The notes below the pieces were generated by a model. It was not told the origin of the DNA and did no database searches. It was given only the letters and a program-made list of their open reading frames with translations. Shown in pieces: positions 16,076 through 23,505 of a DNA stretch of 43,051 bases. Positions within the stretch are counted from its first letter, which is position 1, and each line of letters starts with the position of its first letter. This DNA comes from Gemmataceae bacterium (GTDB lineage: Bacteria > Planctomycetota > Planctomycetia > Gemmatales > Gemmataceae): positions 1-43,051 of the forward strand of contig JAQGHQ010000539.1 of NCBI GenBank assembly GCA_028288765.1. The letters run 5' to 3'. The position numbers were made by a program, and so were the translations under genes.

Positions 16076-17323
16076 GTGAACCGTCTCGTACCTCCGTTCC
16101 CACTCTCCCTCGCTCTCGTTGTTACACTTTCAGCCGGCGACTGGCCGCAGTGGCGGGGGCCGAACCGGGACGGGGTCGTGCCCGCGGGCGATGCCCCGAA
16201 GTCGTGGCCGAAGGCCCTCACGTTCGCCTGGAAGGTGGAGGTCGGCGAGGGGCACTCGGGCCCGGTCGTGGTCGGCGACCGGGTGTTCCTGCATTCCCGG
16301 GTGGGCGATGCCGAAGTGGTCCGGTGCGTGGCGCTGGCCGACGGAAAGCCGGCGTGGGAGCGGCGGTATCCCGCCCCGGTGGAGGTGGACGCGGCGGCCG
16401 AGGGGCATGGGAAAGGACCGAAAGCGACTCCCGCCGTCGCCGCCGGCCGGGTCTTCACCCTCGGGCTGAACGGCACCCTGACGGCGTGGGACGCGGCGAC
16501 CGGGGACCAGCTCTGGCAGCACACGTTCGCCAAGGAGTTCAAGAAGCGGTGGCCTCCATACGGTGCCGCCACCTCGCCACTCGTGGCGGGCGACGTGTGT
16601 ATCGTCTGGGTCGGCGGGACTGACCCGGCCGGGGGCGGAAAGCTTATCGCCGTGGACGTGAAGACGGGCGAGCGGAAATGGGCCGGGACACTCGACGACG
16701 GCCCGGGGTACGCTTCCCCGGTGATCGCCGAGCTCGCCGGGAAGCCCCAGCTCGTCACCCAGTCCCGGCGGCACCTCTGCGGGTTCGACCCGGCGACCGG
16801 GAAGATCCTGTGGGAGCAGAAGTTCACCACCGGGTACGACCAGAACAGCGTCACCCCCGTGGTGTACAAGGACCTCGTGATCCACGGCGGATACGAGCGG
16901 CCGACCGCAGCCCTCCGGCTCCGGAAGACCGACGGCCCGGGGCTGAAGCCGGAGCCCGTCTGGGAGCTCCGCGAACACACCCTTTACATGAGTACGCCGG
17001 TCGTGGCCGGCGACCGGCTGTTCGGGCTGTCGACGAAGGGCGGCGGGACGCTGTTCTGCGCGACGGCCGGGACCGGCGACGTGGTCTGGACGAGCCCCGG
17101 GCGGGTCGGGCCGTACGCGGCCCTGATCGCGGCCGGGAGCTTCGTCCTGGTCCAGACGACCGGCGCGGACCTGTGGGTGTTGCGGGCCGACGGGGCGAAA
17201 TTCGACCCGGTCGCCGAGTACAAACTGGCCGACACCCAGACCTGGGCGCACCCCGCCCTCGTCGGTCATAAACTTCTCATAAAAGACGCCACGCACCTCT
17301 CTTGTTGGACCGTCGACCACTGA
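16076..17323 (+). CDS. Secreted PQQ-type (BamB-like) beta-propeller protein
   Basis: GTG 16076 starts a 415-residue protein with a signal peptide of about 20 residues (RLVPPFPLSLALVVTLSAG). It is followed immediately by DWPQWRGPNRDGV, the hallmark N-terminus of planctomycete and verrucomicrobial PQQ-repeat proteins. Propeller blades show the repeated pattern G-x-V/LTAWDAATGDQLWQHTF (about 140-157), IAVDVKTGERKWAG (about 190-203), GFDPATGKILWEQKF (about 237-251) and DVVWTSPGR. No PQQ-dehydrogenase catalytic residues or heme site are evident, so it is more likely a structural or binding propeller than an alcohol dehydrogenase. It precedes three zinc-ribbon membrane proteins on the same strand, with a 49-base gap to the first. 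Confidence 0.87.
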   Translation: MNRLVPPFPLSLALVVTLSAGDWPQWRGPNRDGVVPAGDAPKSWPKALTFAWKVEVGEGHSGPVVVGDRVFLHSRVGDAEVVRCVALADGKPAWERRYPAPVEVDAAAEGHGKGPKATPAVAAGRVFTLGLNGTLTAWDAATGDQLWQHTFAKEFKKRWPPYGAATSPLVAGDVCIVWVGGTDPAGGGKLIAVDVKTGERKWAGTLDDGPGYASPVIAELAGKPQLVTQSRRHLCGFDPATGKILWEQKFTTGYDQNSVTPVVYKDLVIHGGYERPTAALRLRKTDGPGLKPEPVWELREHTLYMSTPVVAGDRLFGLSTKGGGTLFCATAGTGDVVWTSPGRVGPYAALIAAGSFVLVQTTGADLWVLRADGAKFDPVAEYKLADTQTWAHPALVGHKLLIKDATHLSCWTVDH

Positions 17324-17372
17324 TTACTGTGAGTGGGTCTTCCCGACTCCGACTCCGACTCACCGCCCGCGC

Positions 17373-17978
17373 ATGCCGATAACCTTTCCCTGCGCCTGCG
17401 GCGTCACCCTGAGCGTCCGCGAGGACCCCCCAATCTACTTCGCCTTCTGCCCGGTGTGCCGGGCGACGAGCAAGGTCCCGCGCCCGAAGAAGAAGCCGGC
17501 GGCCCCGGCCGCGGACGACCCCGGGTTCGAACTGGTCGACGCGGTCCCGCCGCAAGGCCCCACCGCCGGGCATCCGAAGGTGAACGAAGAGGACGAGGCG
17601 TGGGAGAAGACCCCGTACCAGAAGCCGGCCGTGGGGAACGGGTACGGCGTCAAAAAGGCGGCTCCGGTCAAGAAAGGGGCGACGAAAGGAGACGGCCGCG
17701 GCGACCCGTATGAGGTGTCGCAGGAGGAGTTCGAGGAGGAGGCGCGGGAGCGGAAGGGGTCGCACGCGGCCCGCAAGCTCCGGCGGGCGCTCTGGGTGGG
17801 CGTGGCAGCCGTGGTCGGAATCGGGGCGTTCGCCGGGGTCGGGTTGTTCACCCGGTCGGTCGACCCGGGCCGGAACGGCCGGGCCGGGGCGGCACTCGGC
17901 CGGATCGCCATTCTCGCCACCATGCTGATCGTCATGTTGGTCATCTGGCTCGTGAACCAGGGTGGTGACGACGATTAG
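17373..17978 (+). CDS. Zinc-ribbon membrane protein, paralog 1
   Basis: This 201-residue protein starts at ATG 17373 with MPITFPCACGVTLSVRE. Cysteines C7, C9, C26 and C29 (FCPVCR) form a CxC-x16-CPxC ribbon. A long polar linker (about 35-130) is rich in Lys, Glu and Pro and contains DPGFELVDAVPP, echoed as DPGFEVVDEP in paralog 2. Two membrane helices lie at about 139-160 and 176-194, and the tail ends in acidic GGDDD. The ribbon is probably cytoplasmic and the linker disordered. It is the first of three tandem related genes plus a decayed fourth. Function is unknown; metal sensing or protein docking at the membrane are possibilities only. Confidence 0.8.
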   Translation: MPITFPCACGVTLSVREDPPIYFAFCPVCRATSKVPRPKKKPAAPAADDPGFELVDAVPPQGPTAGHPKVNEEDEAWEKTPYQKPAVGNGYGVKKAAPVKKGATKGDGRGDPYEVSQEEFEEEARERKGSHAARKLRRALWVGVAAVVGIGAFAGVGLFTRSVDPGRNGRAGAALGRIAILATMLIVMLVIWLVNQGGDDD

Positions 17979-18087
17979 TCGGGGGGACGATCGCGGCGGA
18001 AGTCCGCCCGTCGGCCGGGTCGATCGTGTGTGACCGCTCGACACCAGGGATCGATCGATTTGCTTCCGCCTTCCCGTGGGGTGCCGG

Positions 18088-18681
18088 ATGCCGATTTCAT
18101 TCGAGTGTTCCTGCGGCAAGACGCTCCAGGTGAAGGACGAATTCGCCGGGCGGCGGGTGCGGTGCCCGGCGTGTAGCGGGGTCGCGGCTGTCCCGGCGGC
18201 CGACCCCGGGTTCGAGGTGGTGGACGAGCCTTCGCCCGTCCCGGCCCCGTCGAAGCCGGCCCCGGTCCGGGCCAAGCCGGTCGAACGGCCTGACGACGAG
18301 GAGGACAAGCCGCGGTCGCGGAAGCCCCGCGACGAGGATGACGACCGGCCGCGGACCCGCCGCCGGGACGAGGACGACGACGAGGATGACGACGACCGGC
18401 CGCGGACCCGCCGCCGGAACGAGGACGACGACGAGGATGACGCCCCACGGAAGAAGAAGAGCCGGCGAAAGCCGAAGCCCGAGGAGAAGCCGTCGCACTT
18501 CGGGCTGGAGAAGCGGGTACTCAACGGCGGGGTGGCCGGCGGGCTGCTGGCGATGGTGATTGCCGTCGTCTGGTTCGTGGTCGGGCTGATGGCCGACCGG
18601 ATCTTCTTTTACCCGCCGATCCTGTTCGTGGTCGGGCTGATCGCGATGATCAAGGGCGCGGTGGGCGGAAACGACGAATAG
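18088..18681 (+). CDS. Zinc-ribbon membrane protein, paralog 2
   Basis: ATG 18088 is chosen over the in-frame GTG at 18076 because it aligns with the MPI(T/A)F starts of its two neighbours. The product has 197 residues. The ribbon is FECSCGKTLQVKDEFAG with C7, C9, C26 and C29 (CPAC). Residues 69-130 form an extremely charged low-complexity tract of alternating DEDDD and RPRTRRR blocks, encoded by tandem repeats at about 18331-18441. Two membrane helices follow at about 147-168 and 174-193. The bases just before and at the start (GGTGCCGGATGCCGAT) are identical to those of paralog 3, supporting tandem duplication. Function is unknown. Confidence 0.8.
   Translation: MPISFECSCGKTLQVKDEFAGRRVRCPACSGVAAVPAADPGFEVVDEPSPVPAPSKPAPVRAKPVERPDDEEDKPRSRKPRDEDDDRPRTRRRDEDDDEDDDDRPRTRRRNEDDDEDDAPRKKKSRRKPKPEEKPSHFGLEKRVLNGGVAGGLLAMVIAVVWFVVGLMADRIFFYPPILFVVGLIAMIKGAVGGNDE
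18331..18441 (+). repeat. Tandem charged-residue repeats inside paralog 2
   Basis: Units containing GACGACCGGCCGCGGACCCG followed by CCGCCGG recur with GAGGACGACGACGAGGATGA spacers, encoding alternating Asp/Glu and Arg blocks. This explains the low-complexity linker and is a likely site of length variation. Confidence 0.75.
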
Positions 18682-18728
18682 CCGGGGTCGACCGGCCGCA
18701 CGACTCTCCTTTGCCCACGGGGTGCCGG

Positions 18729-19235
18729 ATGCCGATCGCCTTCAGCTGCGCCTGCGGTAAGTCGTTCCAGGTGAAGGACGAGTTCACCGGGAAACGAACG
18801 AAGTGCCCCACCTGCGGGGCGGGACTGACGGTTCCCGAGAGCACAGCTCCGGTCAGCGCCGAGGACGAGGCGTTCCGGATGCTCGACGACGGGCCCGAAC
18901 CGGACCAACCTGCCCGCCTGCCCCGGAGGGATTGGGGGAATGAGGTCGAGGCCGCTCCGCCCCCGCCACCGGCCGCGCCGAAGCCGGGGACGAAACCCAC
19001 TCCGGCCCCCAAGAAACCCCGCCCCCCCCGGGAATCCCGCGAGGAAGGCTCGGGCGGCGGGTTCCGGATCAGCTTGAGCCCGGCGGTGGGCGGGGGTTTG
19101 GCGTCCATGCTGATCGGGGGTGTGATCATCGCGGTCTCCCTCGGTTCCGGCCGGATTCCGATCGGTGCGATCATCGTCTTCTTTTTCGGGCTCGTGGCCG
19201 TGGTGAAGGGGCTGCTGGGGCATGGGGAAGAGTGA
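18729..19235 (+). CDS. Zinc-ribbon membrane protein, paralog 3
   Basis: ATG 18729 gives a 168-residue protein starting MPIAFSCACGKSFQVKDEFT, with C7, C9, C26 and C29 (CPTC). The ribbon is about 60% identical by eye to paralog 2 (shared QVKDEF, G(R/K)R). The linker is Pro/Ala/Lys-rich (about 75-105) rather than acidic-basic. Two membrane helices lie at about 120-138 and 144-163 (IPIGAIIVFFFGLVAVVKGL), closely matching the end of paralog 2 (ILFVVGLIAMIKG). The gene follows paralog 2 by 47 bases, so an operon is likely. A broken relative follows at 19301-19483. Function is unknown. Confidence 0.8.
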   Translation: MPIAFSCACGKSFQVKDEFTGKRTKCPTCGAGLTVPESTAPVSAEDEAFRMLDDGPEPDQPARLPRRDWGNEVEAAPPPPPAAPKPGTKPTPAPKKPRPPRESREEGSGGGFRISLSPAVGGGLASMLIGGVIIAVSLGSGRIPIGAIIVFFFGLVAVVKGLLGHGEE

Positions 19236-19300
19236 CAGCCCGGTGGCATTCATCAGCGCCGGGCTGTCCGCGATAGCCCGGCGGCCGACGACGGCGATGA

Positions 19301-19483
19301 TGCGCGGACGATTGTGCCCCGGACGGCACAGTCAAGGACGTCGTCGCCGGGAAACGGACGAAGTGTCCGGCGTGCGGCTCGAAAGCCGTCCGCGGGGTGA
19401 TCCTCCTGGGGGTCTTGGGCATTGCAGCGATCGGGAAGGGACTGATCGGACTATTCCTCGGCGACGACGACGGGCCGGGCTGA
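19301..19483 (+). pseudogene. Decayed fourth zinc-ribbon paralog
   Basis: In one frame this stretch reads DGTVKDVVAGKRTKCPACGS, then KAVRGVILLGVLGIAAIGKG and LIGLFLGDDDGPG, ending with TGA at 19481-19483. It preserves the second half of the ribbon and the last membrane helix of paralogs 1-3 but has no start codon. TGA at 19298-19300 blocks the frame upstream, the first CxC is reduced to a single Cys, and the whole linker is missing. The overlapping open frame 19222-19509 is out of phase with this homology. Confidence 0.7.
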
Positions 19484-19496
19484 CCGGACGGGTCCG

Positions 19497-19502
19497 TACA
19501 AT
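19497..19502 (+). promoter_or_regulatory. Candidate -10 element (TACAAT) upstream of lpdA
   Basis: TACAAT lies 53 bases before the lpdA ATG and just after the decayed paralog. It matches five of six bases of TATAAT; no clear -35 is visible. Confidence 0.35.
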
Positions 19503-19555
19503 AGGGTGACGAATCGCAGGGGCTCCGGCCCCGTTCGTTTTCCCGGAGACGGCTC

Positions 19556-20980
19556 ATGCCCGACGTTCGCGAAACGCAGCTGCTCGTCATCGGCGGCGGC
19601 CCCGGGGGGTACCCGGCCGCCCTCCACGCCGCCGACCACGGGATGAAGGTCACCCTGGTCGACGAAGACCCGAAGCTCGGCGGGGTCTGCCTGAACCGCG
19701 GGTGCATCCCGTCGAAGGCGCTGCTCCACGTCGCCAAGCTGATCCACGAGACCCGCGAGGCCGCCGAGTGGGGGCTCACGTTCGGCGAGCCCAAGGTCGA
19801 GCTCGACAAGCTCCGGGCCTTCGTCCAACAGAAGGTGGTCGGCAAGCTGACCGGGGGGGTCGGCCAGCTGACGAAGGGCCGCGGGGTGGACGTGGTGAGA
19901 GGGCACGCCACGTTCACCGGCCCGAACACGGTTCAGGTGTCCGGCGACCAGCCCCAGACCGTCCGGTTCCAGAACTGCATCATCGCGACGGGCTCGGTCC
20001 CCGCGGTCCCGAAGCCGTGGCAGCTCGGCGACGACCGGGTGATGGACAGCACCGGGGCCCTCCTCGTCCCGGACGTGCCGAAGAAGATGCTGGTGATCGG
20101 CGGCGGGTACATCGGGCTCGAGATCGGGAGCGTGTACGCCGCGCTCGGGACGAAGATCACGGTGGTCGAGGCCCTCGACGGCATCCTCCCGCTGGCCGAC
20201 CGCGACCTCGTCGCGCCACTGGAAAAGAAGCTCCGGGCGGAGTTCGAGGCGATCTACCTGAACACGAAGGTGGCGAAGCTGGAGGCGGCGAAAGAGGGCA
20301 TCGTCGCCACGCTCGAGGGGAAGGACGTGCCCGGGGCGGTGACGTTCGACCGGGTGCTGGTGTCGGTCGGGCGGCGGCCCAATTTCGCCAACCTCGGGCT
20401 CGACAAGGCGGGCGTGCAGCAGGACGAGCGGGGGTTCATCCGGGTGGACCGGCAGCGGCGGACGAACGTCCCACACATCCAGGCGATCGGGGACATCGCC
20501 GGGGAACCGGGCCTGGCCCACAAGGCGACGGCGGAGGCCCGGGTGGCGGTGGAAGTGCTCCTGGGCGAGCCGGCGGAGTGGGCCCCGCGGGCGATCCCGG
20601 CGGTGATCTTCACCGACCCCGAGATCGCGTGGGCGGGGCTGACGCAGAAGGACGCGGAGGCCCAGTCCGTCCCGCACGAGGTGCTGAAGTTCCCGTGGGC
20701 GGCGAGCGGCCGGGCGGTGAGCATCGCCCGGACGGACGGGCTGACGAAGATGCTCATCGACCCCGAGAGCAAGCGGGTGCTGGGGGTCGGGATCTGCGGG
20801 GCCGGGGCCGGGGAGATGATCGCCGAGGGGGTGCTGGCGATCGAGATGGGCGCGGTCGCCCGGGACGTGCTGGAGAGCATCCACCCGCACCCGACATTGA
20901 GCGAGACGGTGATGGAGAGCGCGGAGCTGGCCTACGGGGCTGCCACGCACGTGGCCCGGCCGCGGAAGACGGCGAAGTAG
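19556..20980 (+). CDS. lpdA: Dihydrolipoamide dehydrogenase (E3)
   Basis: This 474-residue FAD-dependent disulfide oxidoreductase reoxidises dihydrolipoamide with NAD+ in 2-oxoacid dehydrogenase or glycine cleavage complexes. Visible are the FAD-binding GGGPGGYPAAL (13-23), the redox-active disulfide GGVCLNRGCIPSK (C45, C50), the NAD-binding GGGYIGLEIGSVYAALG, the second FAD motif VPHIQAIGDIAG, and the C-terminal HPHPTLSETVMESA with the catalytic His-Glu pair. The shift from CxxxxC to the His-Glu dyad is intact, so the enzyme should be active. Length is as expected for the family. No E1/E2 genes are adjacent, so its partner complex is unknown. It is preceded by the zinc-ribbon cluster on the same strand but likely has its own promoter. 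Confidence 0.94.
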   Translation: MPDVRETQLLVIGGGPGGYPAALHAADHGMKVTLVDEDPKLGGVCLNRGCIPSKALLHVAKLIHETREAAEWGLTFGEPKVELDKLRAFVQQKVVGKLTGGVGQLTKGRGVDVVRGHATFTGPNTVQVSGDQPQTVRFQNCIIATGSVPAVPKPWQLGDDRVMDSTGALLVPDVPKKMLVIGGGYIGLEIGSVYAALGTKITVVEALDGILPLADRDLVAPLEKKLRAEFEAIYLNTKVAKLEAAKEGIVATLEGKDVPGAVTFDRVLVSVGRRPNFANLGLDKAGVQQDERGFIRVDRQRRTNVPHIQAIGDIAGEPGLAHKATAEARVAVEVLLGEPAEWAPRAIPAVIFTDPEIAWAGLTQKDAEAQSVPHEVLKFPWAASGRAVSIARTDGLTKMLIDPESKRVLGVGICGAGAGEMIAEGVLAIEMGAVARDVLESIHPHPTLSETVMESAELAYGAATHVARPRKTAK

Positions 20981-21201
20981 TGCGAATTGGCGAGCGGGGG
21001 TGTGATTCCCCCGGGTGCGCGAAGTCGCACCAGAAACGATCACTTTTACTCGGGGCCTCACGCCCCCCCTCTCGCCGGGGTGGTTGCACACACCAGATGC
21101 CGGCTGGCGGGCCGCACAGGCGGCCGCGGTCTCACCGTTGTTCTGCTGTAGAAATGGCTATCCGGATAGAGGGGGACTCACGAACCGCTCGAATTTCCCA
21201 T

Positions 21202-22203
21202 TTACCGGTTCATCCCGGTCAGGATCTCCAGCATGAGCCGGCCCTGGTCGGTGTCGCTCAGGTAGACCTTCTCGACCTGGCAGTATTCGGTCACATACGC
21301 CGCAACCACCCTCTTCAGCTCGTGGGTATCGACACGGCTCAGGTCGTAAACGCCAAGTCCCGAAAGTTTTGCGATCAGGCGCGCGGTGATCCGGACGCGG
21401 TGCCGCTCCAGCGGACACTCGCCCGGGGCCGGCGACCGGAGGACGCCCGACTGCGGGCTCGGGACCGCGACCCGCGCACTGCCTGTCCCATCCACCTGCG
21501 GGGGTAGAGCGGTGTGCGTACCCGTCCCACCCGTCGGGGCGGGTGTGCCAGGCCCGCCAATAGTGACCACGGGGTGCGATCCGGTCCCGGTCGAAACACC
21601 CGGGGTGGGCGGCCGGGTGCCCGTCTCCGCCGCCCGCACGAAGGCCGCGGTCGGCGCCCGGCCGAGGGCCGACGGGGGAACGATCGCGACAGCCCGGAAC
21701 CCGTTGCTCAGTTTGACGTCCAACACCGACGCCGGGAGCGCCCCGCCCACCGGCTCGCCTTGCGCCTGCACCTTCTGCAACACCTCGTGGAGGTGGTCGT
21801 CGTCCTGGAACTTCACGTTCGTCGGGAACCACCCCTGGTCGCGGCGGGCGATCACCGCGTGCGGCCCCAGGACGGTGATCTCCATCACTCCCGGGTCGGC
21901 GAACAATTCCTCCAGCGGGCCGAACCCGAACAGCTCCTCGTAGACCTCTTCGATCAGCCGGTCGCGCTCGGCCCGGGTCAGCCGGTGGGCCTCGGCCTCG
22001 ACCACCGGCTCGATCTGCTGGCGGGTGCTCTCCTGGAGCAGCGACGCGGGCATCCGCCGGGCCTTCGACGCATCGACCCGTTCTTGGAGCTTGATCAGGA
22101 TCCGGGCCTTGACGATCTCGTATACCGGGACCGAGTGCGCGCCCGTCGGGTTGCGAGTGAGCGGGAACGGGGTCGTACCGGACGAGCGCGGGGGCGGCGG
22201 CAT
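21202..22203 (-). CDS. CpaF/TadA N-terminal-domain protein lacking the ATPase core
   Basis: ATG 22203 is preceded by AGGAAG. The product has 333 residues. Residues 26-180 match the N-terminal domain of CpaF-type secretion ATPases: VKARILIKLQERVDASKARR, RAERDRLIEEVYEELFGFGP, LEELFADPGVMEITVLGPHA, then WFPTNVKFQDDDHLHEVL and VKLSNGFRAVAIVPP. A CpaF protein would continue into the RecA-like core with Walker A and B motifs. Here residues 185-265 are a Thr/Gly/Pro/Val-rich linker, and the end (ITARLIAKLSGLGVYDLSRV, then DQGRLMLEILTGM) is a short helical domain. No GxxxxGK(S/T) is present, so ATP hydrolysis is unlikely. It could be an adaptor or regulator of a Tad-like pilus or secretion system encoded elsewhere, or a degraded CpaF. 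It diverges from ispE. Confidence 0.75.
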   Translation of the reverse strand: MPPPPRSSGTTPFPLTRNPTGAHSVPVYEIVKARILIKLQERVDASKARRMPASLLQESTRQQIEPVVEAEAHRLTRAERDRLIEEVYEELFGFGPLEELFADPGVMEITVLGPHAVIARRDQGWFPTNVKFQDDDHLHEVLQKVQAQGEPVGGALPASVLDVKLSNGFRAVAIVPPSALGRAPTAAFVRAAETGTRPPTPGVSTGTGSHPVVTIGGPGTPAPTGGTGTHTALPPQVDGTGSARVAVPSPQSGVLRSPAPGECPLERHRVRITARLIAKLSGLGVYDLSRVDTHELKRVVAAYVTEYCQVEKVYLSDTDQGRLMLEILTGMNR

Positions 22204-22530
22204 GCGGCGACTTCCTGCGGCATCGGGAAAACGCGCCTATCGCTAGCTTAGTACGAATCCGCCTGGTGTGCCGGCCGGTTTCCTGCACCACCCGGGGTCA
22301 CCAAGGGAGCCGACCCGGGTTTCCCGGCCGGTACGAATATTACGATTTCTCCCTCTTGACGACGCCAGAATTTTGATTTAGTCTCGCACCCGCCGACACT
22401 GATCGACAACCCTGGGTACACGGGCCGCTCTCTCCCGCGCCCCGCCCCGCAGCCACGGACGGTTCGGGATGTCCGCCCCTTCGCATACCCAAGGACGGGC
22501 CCCCTCCTCCCCCCATTGGGCACCCCAGTC
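22204..22530. other. Divergent intergenic region between the CpaF-like gene and ispE
   Basis: These 327 bases hold no gene. The middle (22330-22385) is relatively AT-rich and contains the best promoter-like sequence of the window; the part adjoining ispE is C-rich without a clear ribosome site. Confidence 0.5.
22356..22384 (+). promoter_or_regulatory. Candidate sigma-70-type promoter for ispE-spoVG
   Basis: TTGACG (22356-22361) and TAGTCT (22379-22384) are separated by 17 bases. The -35 matches five of six consensus bases and the -10 matches three of six. It lies about 145 bases before the chosen ispE start. Confidence 0.4.
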
Positions 22531-23493
22531 ATGGTAAGCCGGCGGCACTTGATGCCGCCCGACGGCACCCCGAGCTCTTTCCCCTACCCTCCTGCGTTCC
22601 CCGCCGGCCCGGATGGTCTGGTCGTCGCCGCCCCGGCAAAGCTGAATCTGTTCCTCGAAGTCCTCGGGAAGCGGCCGGACGGGTACCACGAGATCGAAAC
22701 CCTGATGGCGGCGGTCGACCTGTTCGACACCCTCGAACTCCGCCCCGCCGCGGCCGGCAAGCTGGACCTGGAGTGCGACCCGCCCGGCCTCCCGACCGGC
22801 CCGGACAACCTCGTCTACAAGGCGGCCGACCGGCTGCGGGCGCGGGCGGGCCGGCCCGCCCTCGGGGCCAGCATCCGACTCACGAAGCGCATCCCGACCC
22901 AGGCCGGGCTCGCCGGCGGGTCGAGCGACGCCGCGGCCGCCCTGGTCGGGCTGAACCGGATCTGGGGCCTGGACCTGCCCGAACCCGAGCTCGCGATAGT
23001 GGCCGCCGAGGTCGGCTCCGACGTCGCGTTCTTCCTCGCCCTCCCGGCGGCCTGGTGTACCGGCCGCGGGGAGGTCGTCGTCCCGGAGGCGGCCGCGAAG
23101 CCGTTCGACATCGTCCTCGTCTGCCCGCCGGTCGGGCTCGGCACGGCCGCCGTGTACCGCCGGCTGACCGTCCCGGCGGAGCCGCGGGCCGGGACCGCCG
23201 CCCGGGCCGCCTTGCGGGCCGGCGACCCGGACGCGCTCGGGGCCGCCCTGTTCAACCGCCTGCAGCCGCCGGCATTCGCCCTTGCCCCGGTTGTGGAAAC
23301 CGTGTATCGCCGTCTCGCCGGCCTCGGTCCCGCCGGGTGCCTGATGTCGGGCAGCGGGTCGGCCGTGTTCGCCCTGTGTCGAGACTCGCAGGACGCGGCC
23401 CGAGTAGCGAACGAGTTCCGGGCCGCCCGTCCGCCTGCCGAACCGGAATCACGAGTCCAAGTCGTCCGCACCTTACACATCGTTCCCGCCTGA
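22531..23493 (+). CDS. ispE: 4-diphosphocytidyl-2-C-methyl-D-erythritol kinase
   Basis: This GHMP-family kinase phosphorylates CDP-methylerythritol in the MEP pathway of isoprenoid synthesis. ATG 22531 gives 320 residues; ATG 22552 is an alternative start, and neither has a strong ribosome site. The conserved start of the fold is VAAPAKLNLFLEVLGKRPDG with Lys38, followed by GYHEIETLM. The ATP loop PTQAGLAGGSSDAAAAL lies at 122-138 with Asp133 as the likely catalytic base, and SDVAFFL and MSGSGSAVFAL represent later GHMP motifs. About 25 N-terminal residues precede the domain, so the real start may be internal. It forms an operon with spoVG, whose ribosome site overlaps the ispE stop codon; ispE-spoVG proximity is also known in Bacillus. 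Confidence 0.92.
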   Translation: MVSRRHLMPPDGTPSSFPYPPAFPAGPDGLVVAAPAKLNLFLEVLGKRPDGYHEIETLMAAVDLFDTLELRPAAAGKLDLECDPPGLPTGPDNLVYKAADRLRARAGRPALGASIRLTKRIPTQAGLAGGSSDAAAALVGLNRIWGLDLPEPELAIVAAEVGSDVAFFLALPAAWCTGRGEVVVPEAAAKPFDIVLVCPPVGLGTAAVYRRLTVPAEPRAGTAARAALRAGDPDALGAALFNRLQPPAFALAPVVETVYRRLAGLGPAGCLMSGSGSAVFALCRDSQDAARVANEFRAARPPAEPESRVQVVRTLHIVPA

Positions 23494-23500
23494 AGGAGGT
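23493..23500 (+). promoter_or_regulatory. Strong ribosome-binding site overlapping the ispE stop
   Basis: AAGGAGGT starts on the last base of the ispE TGA and sits five bases before the GTG start of spoVG. This decides the GTG start and implies coupled translation of the two genes. Confidence 0.85.
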
Positions 23501-23505
23501 CTGCG

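Noticed and set aside
16076..17323. PQQ-dependent alcohol dehydrogenase
   Set aside because: The protein is too short and lacks a disulfide ring, catalytic Asp pattern and heme site; WPQWRGPNRDG indicates the non-enzymatic propeller group.
19222..19509. A 95-codon frame after paralog 3
   Set aside because: Its frame is out of phase with the visible zinc-ribbon homology in 19301-19483, so the stretch is better read as a decayed gene.
20981..21201. Possible tRNA or small RNA after lpdA
   Set aside because: Only short weak stems (GGGGG/CCCCC at 20996-21012 and GGTGCG/CGCACC near 21014-21031) are visible; no tRNA arms or T-loop sequence could be fitted.
21202..22203. Functional CpaF secretion ATPase
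   Set aside because: No Walker A or B motif is present and the region where the core should be is low-complexity.
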